Shown piece after piece: positions 1 to 6,808 of a stretch of DNA of 64,000 nt (its first letter is position 1; the number at the start of each line of letters is the position of its first letter). The notes under the pieces were generated by a model. It was given only the letters and a program-made list of their open reading frames with translations. It was not told the origin of the DNA and searched no databases. The stretch is from positions 124,001 to 188,000 of the forward strand of contig NZ_PQIG01000089.1 in the NCBI RefSeq assembly GCF_012349115.1, given 5' to 3'. Made by a program: the position numbers and the translations under genes. The stretch is from Rhizobium ruizarguesonis (GTDB taxonomy: Bacteria; Pseudomonadota; Alphaproteobacteria; Rhizobiales; Rhizobiaceae).

Positions 1-92
1 ACGGGCAGGACGAGGAATTCGCGACCGCAACGGCGCAGGTCGAAAAGATCGCGCTGCTGCGCCTCACATCGATGCTGCCGGAGGCTGAATGA
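1..92 (+). CDS. uraD: Partial UraD (OHCU decarboxylase), 3' end only
   Basis: Only the last 29 codons are inside the window, in the frame whose codons begin at base 3 and which stops with TGA at 90-92. The tail EEFATATAQVEKIALLRLT resembles the C-terminal helix of 2-oxo-4-hydroxy-4-carboxy-5-ureidoimidazoline decarboxylase, which turns OHCU into S-allantoin. The position directly before allA and uraH supports this. The stop overlaps the next ATG (ATGA), so the two are probably translationally coupled. The identification rests on a short tail and on context. Confidence 0.55.
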   Translation, partial: GQDEEFATATAQVEKIALLRLTSMLPEAE

Positions 93-451
93 GCGAGCGG
101 CGCGCTGTCGATTATCTCAACGATATGCAAGAGGCGGCATCCGATGCGCTGCTCTTTGTCGGAGGAATGGATGGGGAGGCGTTCGCCGGGGATAAACTGA
201 TCTTCAAGGCGGTTGCCTTCTGCCATTTCACCATCGGGGTGGCGGCATCCCGTCTGCTGGTGACATATCCGGCATTTGCAACCGAGCATCCCGATTTGCC
301 GTGGACGAAAATCTGCGGGACGGGCAACCGAATCCTCGACGACGTCTTCGATCTCGATCCCTCCGACATCTGGGAGGCGACGCAGCGCACGCTGCCGGAG
401 CTTCTTGCCGCGATCGATGGCGTCCGCAACTGGCATGCCCAAGGCGAGTAA
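89..451 (+). CDS. HepT-like (DUF86/HEPN) protein with a degenerate active site
   Basis: A 120-residue all-helical protein matching the DUF86/HepT family along its length: an N-terminal YLNDM helix, the IGVAA segment where the family has IGEAA, then HPDLPW and DPSDIWEAT. Active HepT toxins carry an Arg-x(4-6)-His motif in a block like MRNRLIHGYF; here the block reads TGNRILDDVF, so both Arg and His are replaced (Gly, Asp). No MNT nucleotidyltransferase antitoxin gene is adjacent: the upstream gene looks like uraD and the downstream one is allA. ATG overlaps the uraD stop. It therefore looks like a non-toxic HEPN relative carried in the ureide operon; its role is unknown. Confidence 0.75.
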   Translation: MSERRAVDYLNDMQEAASDALLFVGGMDGEAFAGDKLIFKAVAFCHFTIGVAASRLLVTYPAFATEHPDLPWTKICGTGNRILDDVFDLDPSDIWEATQRTLPELLAAIDGVRNWHAQGE

Positions 452-456
452 GGTAA

Positions 457-957
457 TTGACTGAGCTTCTCGACGTCCGCCCGCTCACCAGATCCGTCTT
501 TGCTCCCTTCGGTGAGGTGATCGAAGCCGATCCGGCCTCGATGCGGCTGATCAATGGTGGCACGACGGAGCGTTTTCATGCGCTGGCCGCCACTGAGGCG
601 ACGGGTGAGGGCGCACGCGTCATCATCAACCTCTTTCGTGGCCAGCCGCGCAGTTTCCCCTATGACGTCGGCATGATGGAGCGCCATCCCTTCGGCAGCC
701 AGAGTTTCTCGCCGGTCTCGGGTCGTCCCTTTCTCGTCATCGTCTCCGAGGATGAGAACGGCCGCCCGGGCAGGCCGCAGGTGTTTCTCGCGCGCGGCGA
801 CCAGGGTGTGAACTACCGCCGCAATGTCTGGCATCATCCGCTGATGGCGCTCGAGCAAGCCTCAGATTTCCTGGTCGTCGACCGCGACGGGCCGGGCAAT
901 AATCTGGAAGAATACTTCTTCGAAACCCCTTTCACGATCAACGAGCCAGACCCATGA
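457..957 (+). CDS. allA: Ureidoglycolate lyase AllA
   Basis: A 166-residue protein of the AllA cupin-like family, which splits ureidoglycolate into glyoxylate and urea at the end of allantoin breakdown. Family landmarks include RPLTRSVFAPFGEVIE at the N terminus, INGGTTERFH, the metal-site region VWHHPLMAL and a C-terminal DFLVVDRDG. Length is normal. The start is TTG at 457, preceded by TAAGG in the gap after the HepT-like stop; no in-frame ATG lies nearby. Its stop overlaps the uraH ATG, so the genes form one operon. Confidence 0.92.
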   Translation: MTELLDVRPLTRSVFAPFGEVIEADPASMRLINGGTTERFHALAATEATGEGARVIINLFRGQPRSFPYDVGMMERHPFGSQSFSPVSGRPFLVIVSEDENGRPGRPQVFLARGDQGVNYRRNVWHHPLMALEQASDFLVVDRDGPGNNLEEYFFETPFTINEPDP

Positions 958-1310
958 CCGGACTGACCACGCATGTTCTCGACACCGCCCTCGGCAAGCC
1001 CGCCGAGGGCCTGAGGATCGATCTTTTCCAGCTCGACGGCGAGATCCGCAGACATCTGAAGACGGTCGAGACCAATGCCGACGGCCGGGTTGATGGCGGC
1101 CCCATCCTCGTTGGTGAAAGTTTCCGTGCCGGCATCTATGAACTGGTCTTCCACGCCGGCGATTATCTGAGGGCCAGCGGCACGCCGCTGCCGCATCCCG
1201 CCTTCCTCGATCTCGTGCCGATCCGCTTCGGTATTGCCGACGTCGCGGCGCACTACCATGTGCCGTTACTGATATCGCCTTATGGCTATTCCACCTACCG
1301 AGGGAGCTAA
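954..1310 (+). CDS. uraH: 5-hydroxyisourate hydrolase UraH
   Basis: A 118-residue transthyretin-related protein that hydrolyses 5-hydroxyisourate to OHCU, the step after urate oxidation. It begins with TTHVLDTALGKPA, contains an ETNADGRVDGG segment, and ends in YRGS, the C-terminal signature that separates these enzymes from vertebrate transthyretin. The ATG overlaps the allA stop. In this organism its substrate would come from PuuD, encoded about 12 kb downstream on the other strand. Confidence 0.95.
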   Translation: MTGLTTHVLDTALGKPAEGLRIDLFQLDGEIRRHLKTVETNADGRVDGGPILVGESFRAGIYELVFHAGDYLRASGTPLPHPAFLDLVPIRFGIADVAAHYHVPLLISPYGYSTYRGS

Positions 1311-1313
1311 AAA

Positions 1314-2054
1314 ATGCGGTTTGCGGCAATTGCCGATATCCACGGAAACCATCTGGCGCTCGAGGCCGTGCTTGTGGATATTCGTGCGCAGGGGATCGAT
1401 GAGATCGTCAATCTCGGTGATTTCTTCAGCGGCCCGCTCGAGGCCGGCAAGACGGCAGACTTGCTGATGCCGCTCGGCCTGACCTCGGTCCGTGGTAATC
1501 ACGACCGCTACCTGATCGAACAGGACCCGGCGGCAATGCATGCTTCGGATGCCGCCGCTTACGGTCAATTGTCGTCGTCTCATCTCAATTGGATACGAAG
1601 CCTGCCGTTCGATACCGTCTATCGCGGCGAGATCTATCTCTGCCACGCAACGCCGAAGGACGACAATCTCTACTGGCTGGAATCGGTCTCGCCGGAGGGC
1701 TTCGTCTTCCTGAAGCCGATCGAAGCGATCGCGGCACTGGCCGAAGGCATCGACCTGCCGCTGATCCTCTCCGGCCACAGTCACATTCCCCGCGCTGTCC
1801 GACTTTCCGACGGCCGCCTCATCGTCAATCCCGGCAGCGTCGGCTGCCCGGCCTATGACGACGAGCTGCCCTATTACCACAAGGTGGAAGCCGGCCATCC
1901 GCTGGCGAGTTATGCCATTCTGGAAAAGGCGGCGGGCGGATGGACATGGCAGTTCAGAACCGTCGCCTACGACTATATGGCGATGTCGGCACTGGCCGCC
2001 GAAAGGGGCCGTGCCGACTGGGCAGGCGCGCTGGCAACGGGTTGGGTGAGATAG
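1314..2054 (+). CDS. Calcineurin-like metallophosphoesterase
   Basis: A 246-residue cytosolic phosphoesterase with the full metal-binding set in order: IADIHGN at residues 6-12, NLGDFFSG, VRGNHDRY, CHATP and SGHSHIPR. These are the ligands of the dinuclear metal centre of the YfcE/MJ0936 group, which mostly hydrolyses phosphodiesters or phosphoproteins. It starts 3 bases after uraH, behind GAGGGAGC, so it is probably co-transcribed with the ureide genes. No link to purine metabolism is shown by the sequence, and the substrate cannot be told. Confidence 0.85.
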   Translation: MRFAAIADIHGNHLALEAVLVDIRAQGIDEIVNLGDFFSGPLEAGKTADLLMPLGLTSVRGNHDRYLIEQDPAAMHASDAAAYGQLSSSHLNWIRSLPFDTVYRGEIYLCHATPKDDNLYWLESVSPEGFVFLKPIEAIAALAEGIDLPLILSGHSHIPRAVRLSDGRLIVNPGSVGCPAYDDELPYYHKVEAGHPLASYAILEKAAGGWTWQFRTVAYDYMAMSALAAERGRADWAGALATGWVR

Positions 2055-2166
2055 AGCAGGATGCCGAAAAGTGTGTGCGGTTTTCGGGCGACATCATGCT
2101 CTAACTATTTAATTTAGAACAGGATTCAGATTTTAGGCCGAACCGGCCTAAAATCATCCTGTTCTA
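2053..2166. repeat. Two adjacent palindromes between convergent genes
   Basis: The first hairpin pairs AGAGCAGGATG (2053-2063) with CATCATGCTCT (2092-2102). The second pairs TAGAACAGGAT (2115-2125) with ATCCTGTTCTA (2156-2166), with an inner stem GATTTTAGGCC/GGCCTAAAATC (2129-2139/2145-2155). They fill the gap between the metallophosphoesterase and the convergent flotillin gene, and may act as a bidirectional terminator or be copies of a rhizobial intergenic repeat. Confidence 0.7.
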
Positions 2167-2189
2167 GTCCAGACCCGCTTGTGCGGTGA

Positions 2190-3944
2190 TCAGTCCTTCT
2201 TTGGTGCCGGCTTAAGGGCCGGAGGGATGATCGTTTGTGTCGGGGCTGCGGCCGGTGATGCCGGCTTTGCCGGGGCTGCGGCGGTTGCAGGTCTTGCCGG
2301 TTTTGCGCCATCGAGATTTCCGAGAAGAGATGAGATGGCATCGTCGCCGTCGAAGCCGGCTTCCTTCAGCAATTTGTCGAGGATCGGTTTATTCGCCTGA
2401 TAGGAGAGGAGCTGGCTGGCCAGTCCTTCGCCGAGCCCGATGCCGTTTCCGCCGGTCGCTCCGTTTCCGCGGCCGAGCATGCCGCCGGTATCGAATATCC
2501 TGATATCGGAGATTTTCTCGATCGGCTTGACGGCCTCGGCGAGCGCCTGCGGAATGATGCGGATACGTTCGCGGGTGATCTCGAACTCGATGATAGCAGA
2601 GCTCAACTTGTTGCGCGCGTCGTTGAGCAATGCTTCGCTCTCGGCCGCGGCCTTGCCGGTTTCGAGAATGCCCTTGGCCTTGATGATCGCCGCATCCGCC
2701 TCGGCGGTTGCGAGCGTCTTGATGGCTTCGGCCTGGTCGCTTGCTGCCTGTTTTTCGGCCTCCGCGCCGACGGTGACGGCGGTTGCTTCCGTCTCGGCTT
2801 TCTTGCGCGCATCAATCACGGCAATCTGCTTTTCGCGTTCGGCAATCTCGATCGCCTTGGCGGTGCCGACTTTTTCCTCCGCCGCTATCGCCAGCGCGCG
2901 GGCCGTTTCCGCAGCCGCCTTCGCTTCGGATTCTTCGCGGCTCTTGTTGGCAACGGCGATCGCGCTCTCCTGTGCCACGATCTGGAGGTCACGCTTGGCT
3001 TCGGTTTCGCGTTGCTGGACGGCGCGGGCGGCGTCGATGTTGGCGCTTTCGCGAGCCTGCTTGGCGGATGCCTCGCGTTCGGCGATCGCCTGTTCGGAAG
3101 CGATGCGGGCTTCCTCCTCGGCGCGTTTTGCGGCCTGCTCCTGCTGCGCGGTTTCGGCGCGTGTCGCCGCGGATTTGTTGGCGATGTCTCTTTCCTGGCT
3201 GAGTTCGGCCTCTCGCTTCGTCCGCTCGATGGTCAGCGATTGCTGGCGGGCCTCGAGATCCTTCTGGGCGATGGCGACTTCGGTGTCGCGAACGATCTCG
3301 TTCCGCTCCTTCTTGCGTCCCTCGGTGATGCGGGTCAATGCCGCCAGGCCTTGTGCGTCGAAGAAGTTGTTGGCGTTGAAATGCTTGATATCGGTCTGGT
3401 CGAGGCGTGTCAGCGACACGGATTCGAGTTCGAGACCGTTCGACTGGAGATCGGCGCCGACAGCTTCCTGCACGGCCTTGACAAAATCCATGCGCTGTTC
3501 CTGCAGCGCGTCGAGATTCATCGTCGCGGCCACCGAGCGAAGGCCGTCGACGAATTTCGCCTCGATCAAGATGCGGAGGGCCTCGGCGTCGTTGGTGCGG
3601 TTGCCGAGTGTCTGAGCTGCAAGCGCAATCGAGGAGGCATCGGGTTTCACGCGCACATAGAACTCGGCGCCGATATCGACGCGCATGCGGTCTTTGGTGA
3701 TCAGCGCATCGCCTTCGCCGCGGCGAACCTCGAGGCGCAGTGTCTTCAGGTTGACCCGGGCGGTCGAATGGAAGATCGGCAGGACGACTGAACCGCCGTC
3801 GAGCACGACCTTCTGGCCGCCGAGACCGGTGCGCACATAGGCCTCATCGCGACTGGAGCGCGTGTAAAGAGAGGCGAGGACAAAACCGATGCCGAAGATC
3901 AGAACAATCCCAATGCCGGCTGGTAGAATAACGTCGTACATCAT
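2190..3944 (-). CDS. Flotillin-like protein, YqiK type
   Basis: A 584-residue membrane-anchored SPFH protein. One N-terminal transmembrane helix (about residues 5-27) is followed by an SPFH/band-7 domain (about 35-230, with RRGEGDALITKDRMRVDIGA). A long Ala/Glu-rich coiled coil (about 230-480) comes next, then a Gly-rich linker and an Ala/Pro-rich tail. Flotillins build detergent-resistant membrane scaffolds. ATG at 3944 follows AGGGAGCAGCA and overlaps the stop of the NfeD/YqiJ-like gene, the classic partner of flotillins. Confidence 0.88.
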   Translation of the reverse strand: MMYDVILPAGIGIVLIFGIGFVLASLYTRSSRDEAYVRTGLGGQKVVLDGGSVVLPIFHSTARVNLKTLRLEVRRGEGDALITKDRMRVDIGAEFYVRVKPDASSIALAAQTLGNRTNDAEALRILIEAKFVDGLRSVAATMNLDALQEQRMDFVKAVQEAVGADLQSNGLELESVSLTRLDQTDIKHFNANNFFDAQGLAALTRITEGRKKERNEIVRDTEVAIAQKDLEARQQSLTIERTKREAELSQERDIANKSAATRAETAQQEQAAKRAEEEARIASEQAIAEREASAKQARESANIDAARAVQQRETEAKRDLQIVAQESAIAVANKSREESEAKAAAETARALAIAAEEKVGTAKAIEIAEREKQIAVIDARKKAETEATAVTVGAEAEKQAASDQAEAIKTLATAEADAAIIKAKGILETGKAAAESEALLNDARNKLSSAIIEFEITRERIRIIPQALAEAVKPIEKISDIRIFDTGGMLGRGNGATGGNGIGLGEGLASQLLSYQANKPILDKLLKEAGFDGDDAISSLLGNLDGAKPARPATAAAPAKPASPAAAPTQTIIPPALKPAPKKD

Positions 3945-4588
3945 TGCTGCTCCCTGAAAGATTGATTGTTCGCATCGGTGGGGTCGACCGGCGCGGGAAT
4001 GGCGATAAAGACATTTGCCTTGTGATCGACGAGAAGAACCGAAGCGCCGATCCCAAGCGGACCCTCGCCCTTGGCGGCTCGGGCTCGAAGCACATGCCAG
4101 TTTCCGTGCTGATCCTTGACACGGACGCGGCCCGGCAGTCCCTGATCGAGCGGGCCGATCGACACCTCGGCGGTCCGGCCGAGGAAGGCGTCGAGATCGA
4201 CGGCATAGGTTTCGTCGTGCGGTACGAGCCGTGCCACAGTTCTGCTCGATGCCCTGACCATGGGGATGGTTGCGAGCGCGGCAGGTATGACGGCGATGAA
4301 GCTTGGCAGCGGCGCCCAGAAGGCGCTGGCGACGGCCTGCAAGGTAAACCCCGTCATCGCGAAGAAGCCGAGTGTCATCATCAGAAGAATCAGCAGGGGG
4401 ACACCGCCGAGATTGAGCCAGGACAGGTATGCCAGGATGCCGTCATGGCCATGAACCTCCGGCTTTCCCAGAAATTCCGTCACAGAAAAACCCATGACCA
4501 TCGCGAGCATCTCGATCGCGGTCAGACCTGCAAGCACGGCGGCGGCGATGGCAAAGGGAGCACATTCGGGTGCGAAGAGAAGGGCCAT
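3941..4588 (-). CDS. NfeD/YqiJ-like membrane protein with OB-fold domain
   Basis: A 215-residue membrane protein with three or four hydrophobic helices: around residues 8-35 (AIAAAVLAGLTAIEMLAMV), 50-80 (LSWLNLGGVPLLILLMM) and 85-115. After these come a short charged stretch and a C-terminal beta-rich OB-like domain (GRTAEVSIGPLDQGLPGRVRV; SVLLVDH). This is the layout of YqiJ, the NfeD-type partner encoded with YqiK flotillin. Its stop overlaps the flotillin start, and it begins 5 bases after the PspA-like gene, so all three are one operon. Confidence 0.8.
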   Translation of the reverse strand: MALLFAPECAPFAIAAAVLAGLTAIEMLAMVMGFSVTEFLGKPEVHGHDGILAYLSWLNLGGVPLLILLMMTLGFFAMTGFTLQAVASAFWAPLPSFIAVIPAALATIPMVRASSRTVARLVPHDETYAVDLDAFLGRTAEVSIGPLDQGLPGRVRVKDQHGNWHVLRARAAKGEGPLGIGASVLLVDHKANVFIAIPAPVDPTDANNQSFREQQ

Positions 4589-4593
4589 CGGCG

Positions 4594-5733
4594 TTACCGG
4601 TTATCCCCCTTGAAGCGTGCGAGGCGTGCCTCGATCGCCTGTTCGCGGTGCAACCGGTCGAGTTCGTCCAATTCGGAACTATGGGCATGCTCGCCAGCGG
4701 GAACTCCGGTCAGCCGAGAGACTGCCGCGGCAGCGCGGGCAGCATCTGCACCCGGTGCGGGCTGGCTATGACTGGTTGCGGCGTGTTCGGGATGCCTGGC
4801 AATGCTGCGCTTGAAATCGGCAAGGCGAGCGTCCGCCTCGCGGCGCGTGGCGAGCACGGCCTGCAAGGCTTTCTGGCCTTCGTCCAGCTGTTCCCTGGCA
4901 TCGGCCAGTGCCTTATCCAGAGCTGCGATCTGGGATTCGAGATCGATCTGGCGGGCAACGCCGGCCTTTGCCAGGTCATCGCGCTGAGACGAGACAGCGA
5001 GGCGGATCTTCTGGTCGAGCGCGTTCAGGTCTTCGACGATTTCGTCCCTGCGGCTCTGGATGCGATATTCCTCGGCGCGCGCCTTGCCGAGATCGGTGCG
5101 GGCCTCATCCGCCGCTGCGTCGATTTCGCGGATCGCCTGTTCGATGACGGCGATCTTGTTGACGCCTTCCGCCTTGTCGACCGCCGCATTCGCGATGCCC
5201 GCGATCAGACGGCCCATACGTGAGAGAATGCCTTCGTTCGTCATGTTTTCCTCCATCCGAGCGGAATTCGGCGTAACGCCGATGTGAATCTCGTAGCGAT
5301 CCTGGCCTGCAACGAGGTAGGCCGGAAAAATACTCTCCCATCCCCTGGAATAACCCGCGACATCGAAGGGCACGGCAACACGTCCGTGCACCGTGGCGAT
5401 CGTCAGGTCCGCGGGGCCTTTGATGGCGAAGAGCTTGTCATCGAGCGGCAGATGCGGTGGATCGGCGGTGACGCCGCGATTGGCGGCGAAATCGCGAAGG
5501 CCGAGCGTGACCAGCCTTGCCGGCAAGCCCGTTTGCTCGCGGACGGTTTCATAGGCAAGGTCATGCAGCACGACAAGATTGGCGCCCGTCCTGTCGGTGA
5601 CGAGGCCGGTCAGGATTTCGATCATCCTGAGATAGGCGGCAATGGTGTCATCAAGCGCCTGCCGGGCACTGTCGTCAGGCGCCAGCGTGTAACGCAGCAG
5701 TGATGGATGCGGTGTCTTGCCTGTGGTAGCCAT
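4594..5733 (-). CDS. Fusion of a TnpB-like N-terminal domain and a PspA/IM30-like coiled coil
   Basis: One uninterrupted frame of 379 codons from ATG 5733 (an upstream GTG at 5751 is possible; neither has a clear ribosome binding site). The first ~160 residues do not look like PspA. They follow the N-terminal non-nuclease half of IS605/IS607-type TnpB proteins: a helical segment with LHDLAYETVREQTGLPARL, then a beta-rich part with LFAIKGPADLTIATVHGRV and AVPFDVAGY. The RuvC nuclease and zinc ribbon are absent. From MTNEG onward it is a PspA/YjfJ-like coiled coil. GGAGG lies just before an internal ATG at 5244, so a separate 216-residue PspA-like protein may also be made. It heads the NfeD-flotillin operon. 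Confidence 0.75.
   Translation of the reverse strand: MATTGKTPHPSLLRYTLAPDDSARQALDDTIAAYLRMIEILTGLVTDRTGANLVVLHDLAYETVREQTGLPARLVTLGLRDFAANRGVTADPPHLPLDDKLFAIKGPADLTIATVHGRVAVPFDVAGYSRGWESIFPAYLVAGQDRYEIHIGVTPNSARMEENMTNEGILSRMGRLIAGIANAAVDKAEGVNKIAVIEQAIREIDAAADEARTDLGKARAEEYRIQSRRDEIVEDLNALDQKIRLAVSSQRDDLAKAGVARQIDLESQIAALDKALADAREQLDEGQKALQAVLATRREADARLADFKRSIARHPEHAATSHSQPAPGADAARAAAAVSRLTGVPAGEHAHSSELDELDRLHREQAIEARLARFKGDNR
5245..5256 (-). promoter_or_regulatory. Strong internal ribosome binding site before the PspA-like half
   Basis: On the minus strand the bases read ATGGAGGAAAAC followed by ATG at 5244. GGAGG is 5 bases from that ATG, a near-ideal Shine-Dalgarno, and it falls exactly at the boundary between the TnpB-like and PspA-like halves. 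It suggests internal initiation of a stand-alone PspA-like protein, or that the frame is two fused genes. Confidence 0.6.
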
Positions 5734-5996
5734 AGGTAAAACATAAAGCACCGCTTTTGTGCTTTCAAGAGGTGGCGCTAAAAATACAACCTGGACTTAA
5801 CGTGCGGTTAGGAGGACAGAGGCAGCATCGATTGTCGAGATATGTCGCGAGCCACCGCCGGCGGCAGTGAGCAGCCTGCTGAAAAGAGTTACGGACCCTT
5901 GAAGCCTAACGCGTGACCGGCGGCAAAAAGCCTCGATACAGTTCCGGATCACATTTGCCGATGGAAGAACTGGCAGCAGCAGATCGGCTCCGCTCC

Positions 5997-6608
5997 CTAT
6001 CGGGCGGCCGTGTGCGCCTCGCGAATACCGGCGCTGATACGGTTGCGGATGGTCCATATGAGAAGTAGAGCCACCACCGCCCAAAGCCACGAAGTCCATG
6101 CTGCAAACGTACCGCCAACCGCGACAAAGATGCCGAGCGCGCCGAAAAGCACCGCGCGGTCGCTCTTGCCCAGCGGCCCGTCGTAACGCCGGCTTGCCCC
6201 GACCGTTTGACCCAGAACGCCGGTAAATTCCGTCAGCGCCGAGAGGAATATGACGGCCATCGCCGGTACCAAGCCGTTCGGATCGATGAGCGCAAACGGC
6301 AAATACAGGGCGACATCCGACACGACGTCACCGATCTCGTTCAGATACGCGCCTAAAATGCTCTTCTGTCCATGTTCGCGTGCGAGCATGCCGTCGATGG
6401 CGTTGAGGCCCATGCGCAGGAGAAACCATACAGGCACCAGCAGGAACCAATGCGGAAGCGGGGCGACACTCAGAAAAAGGCCCAATGCAACCGAGACGGC
6501 GGCGGCAACTGAAGTCACCTGATTGGCGGTGACGCCTCGTGCCGCGAGGGAGCGCACCAGAGGGCGAAGAATATTTTGAAATCTGGACTTCAATTGATAG
6601 ACAGACAT
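5997..6608 (-). CDS. ynbA: CDP-alcohol phosphatidyltransferase, YnbA type
   Basis: A 203-residue integral membrane enzyme (about six helices) of the family that joins CDP-diacylglycerol to an alcohol. The family signature is DxxDGxxARx8GxxxDxxxD. Here it reads NAIDGMLAR, eight residues, GAYLNEIGD: the first and third Asp are both Asn, while the second Asp, the Gly residues, Ala-Arg and the last Asp are kept. It is divergent from ynbC- and ynbD-like genes, which supports the YnbA assignment. The acceptor alcohol is unknown. Whether the Asn residues are normal for the YnbA branch I could not check here. Confidence 0.8.
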   Translation of the reverse strand: MSVYQLKSRFQNILRPLVRSLAARGVTANQVTSVAAAVSVALGLFLSVAPLPHWFLLVPVWFLLRMGLNAIDGMLAREHGQKSILGAYLNEIGDVVSDVALYLPFALIDPNGLVPAMAVIFLSALTEFTGVLGQTVGASRRYDGPLGKSDRAVLFGALGIFVAVGGTFAAWTSWLWAVVALLLIWTIRNRISAGIREAHTAAR

Positions 6609-6808
6609 GCTACCTCAGTGGAATTTCGTGGCATCGGAAAAGTCTATCCCGGCCCGGGCGGTGCAGATCGTCGTATTTTGAGGAAGGCCACACTTCATAT
6701 CGGTTCTCGCAAAGGGCTTACATTTGCGACTAGACTTTTGCAATGAAGACAAATCACTGTTCCCGTCAATGGTTGCAACCCATCCACCCATCAGAATTGG
6801 AGAAGACC

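Noticed and set aside
1..92. MNT nucleotidyltransferase antitoxin upstream of the HepT-like gene
   Set aside because: The visible tail fits the C-terminal helix of UraD better, and the operon context is ureide breakdown; a standard HepT/MntA toxin-antitoxin pair is not supported.
2440..3615. 391-codon open frame on the + strand across the flotillin gene
   Set aside because: Composition is Ala/Ser-rich shadow of the flotillin coiled coil; no ribosome binding site or domain.
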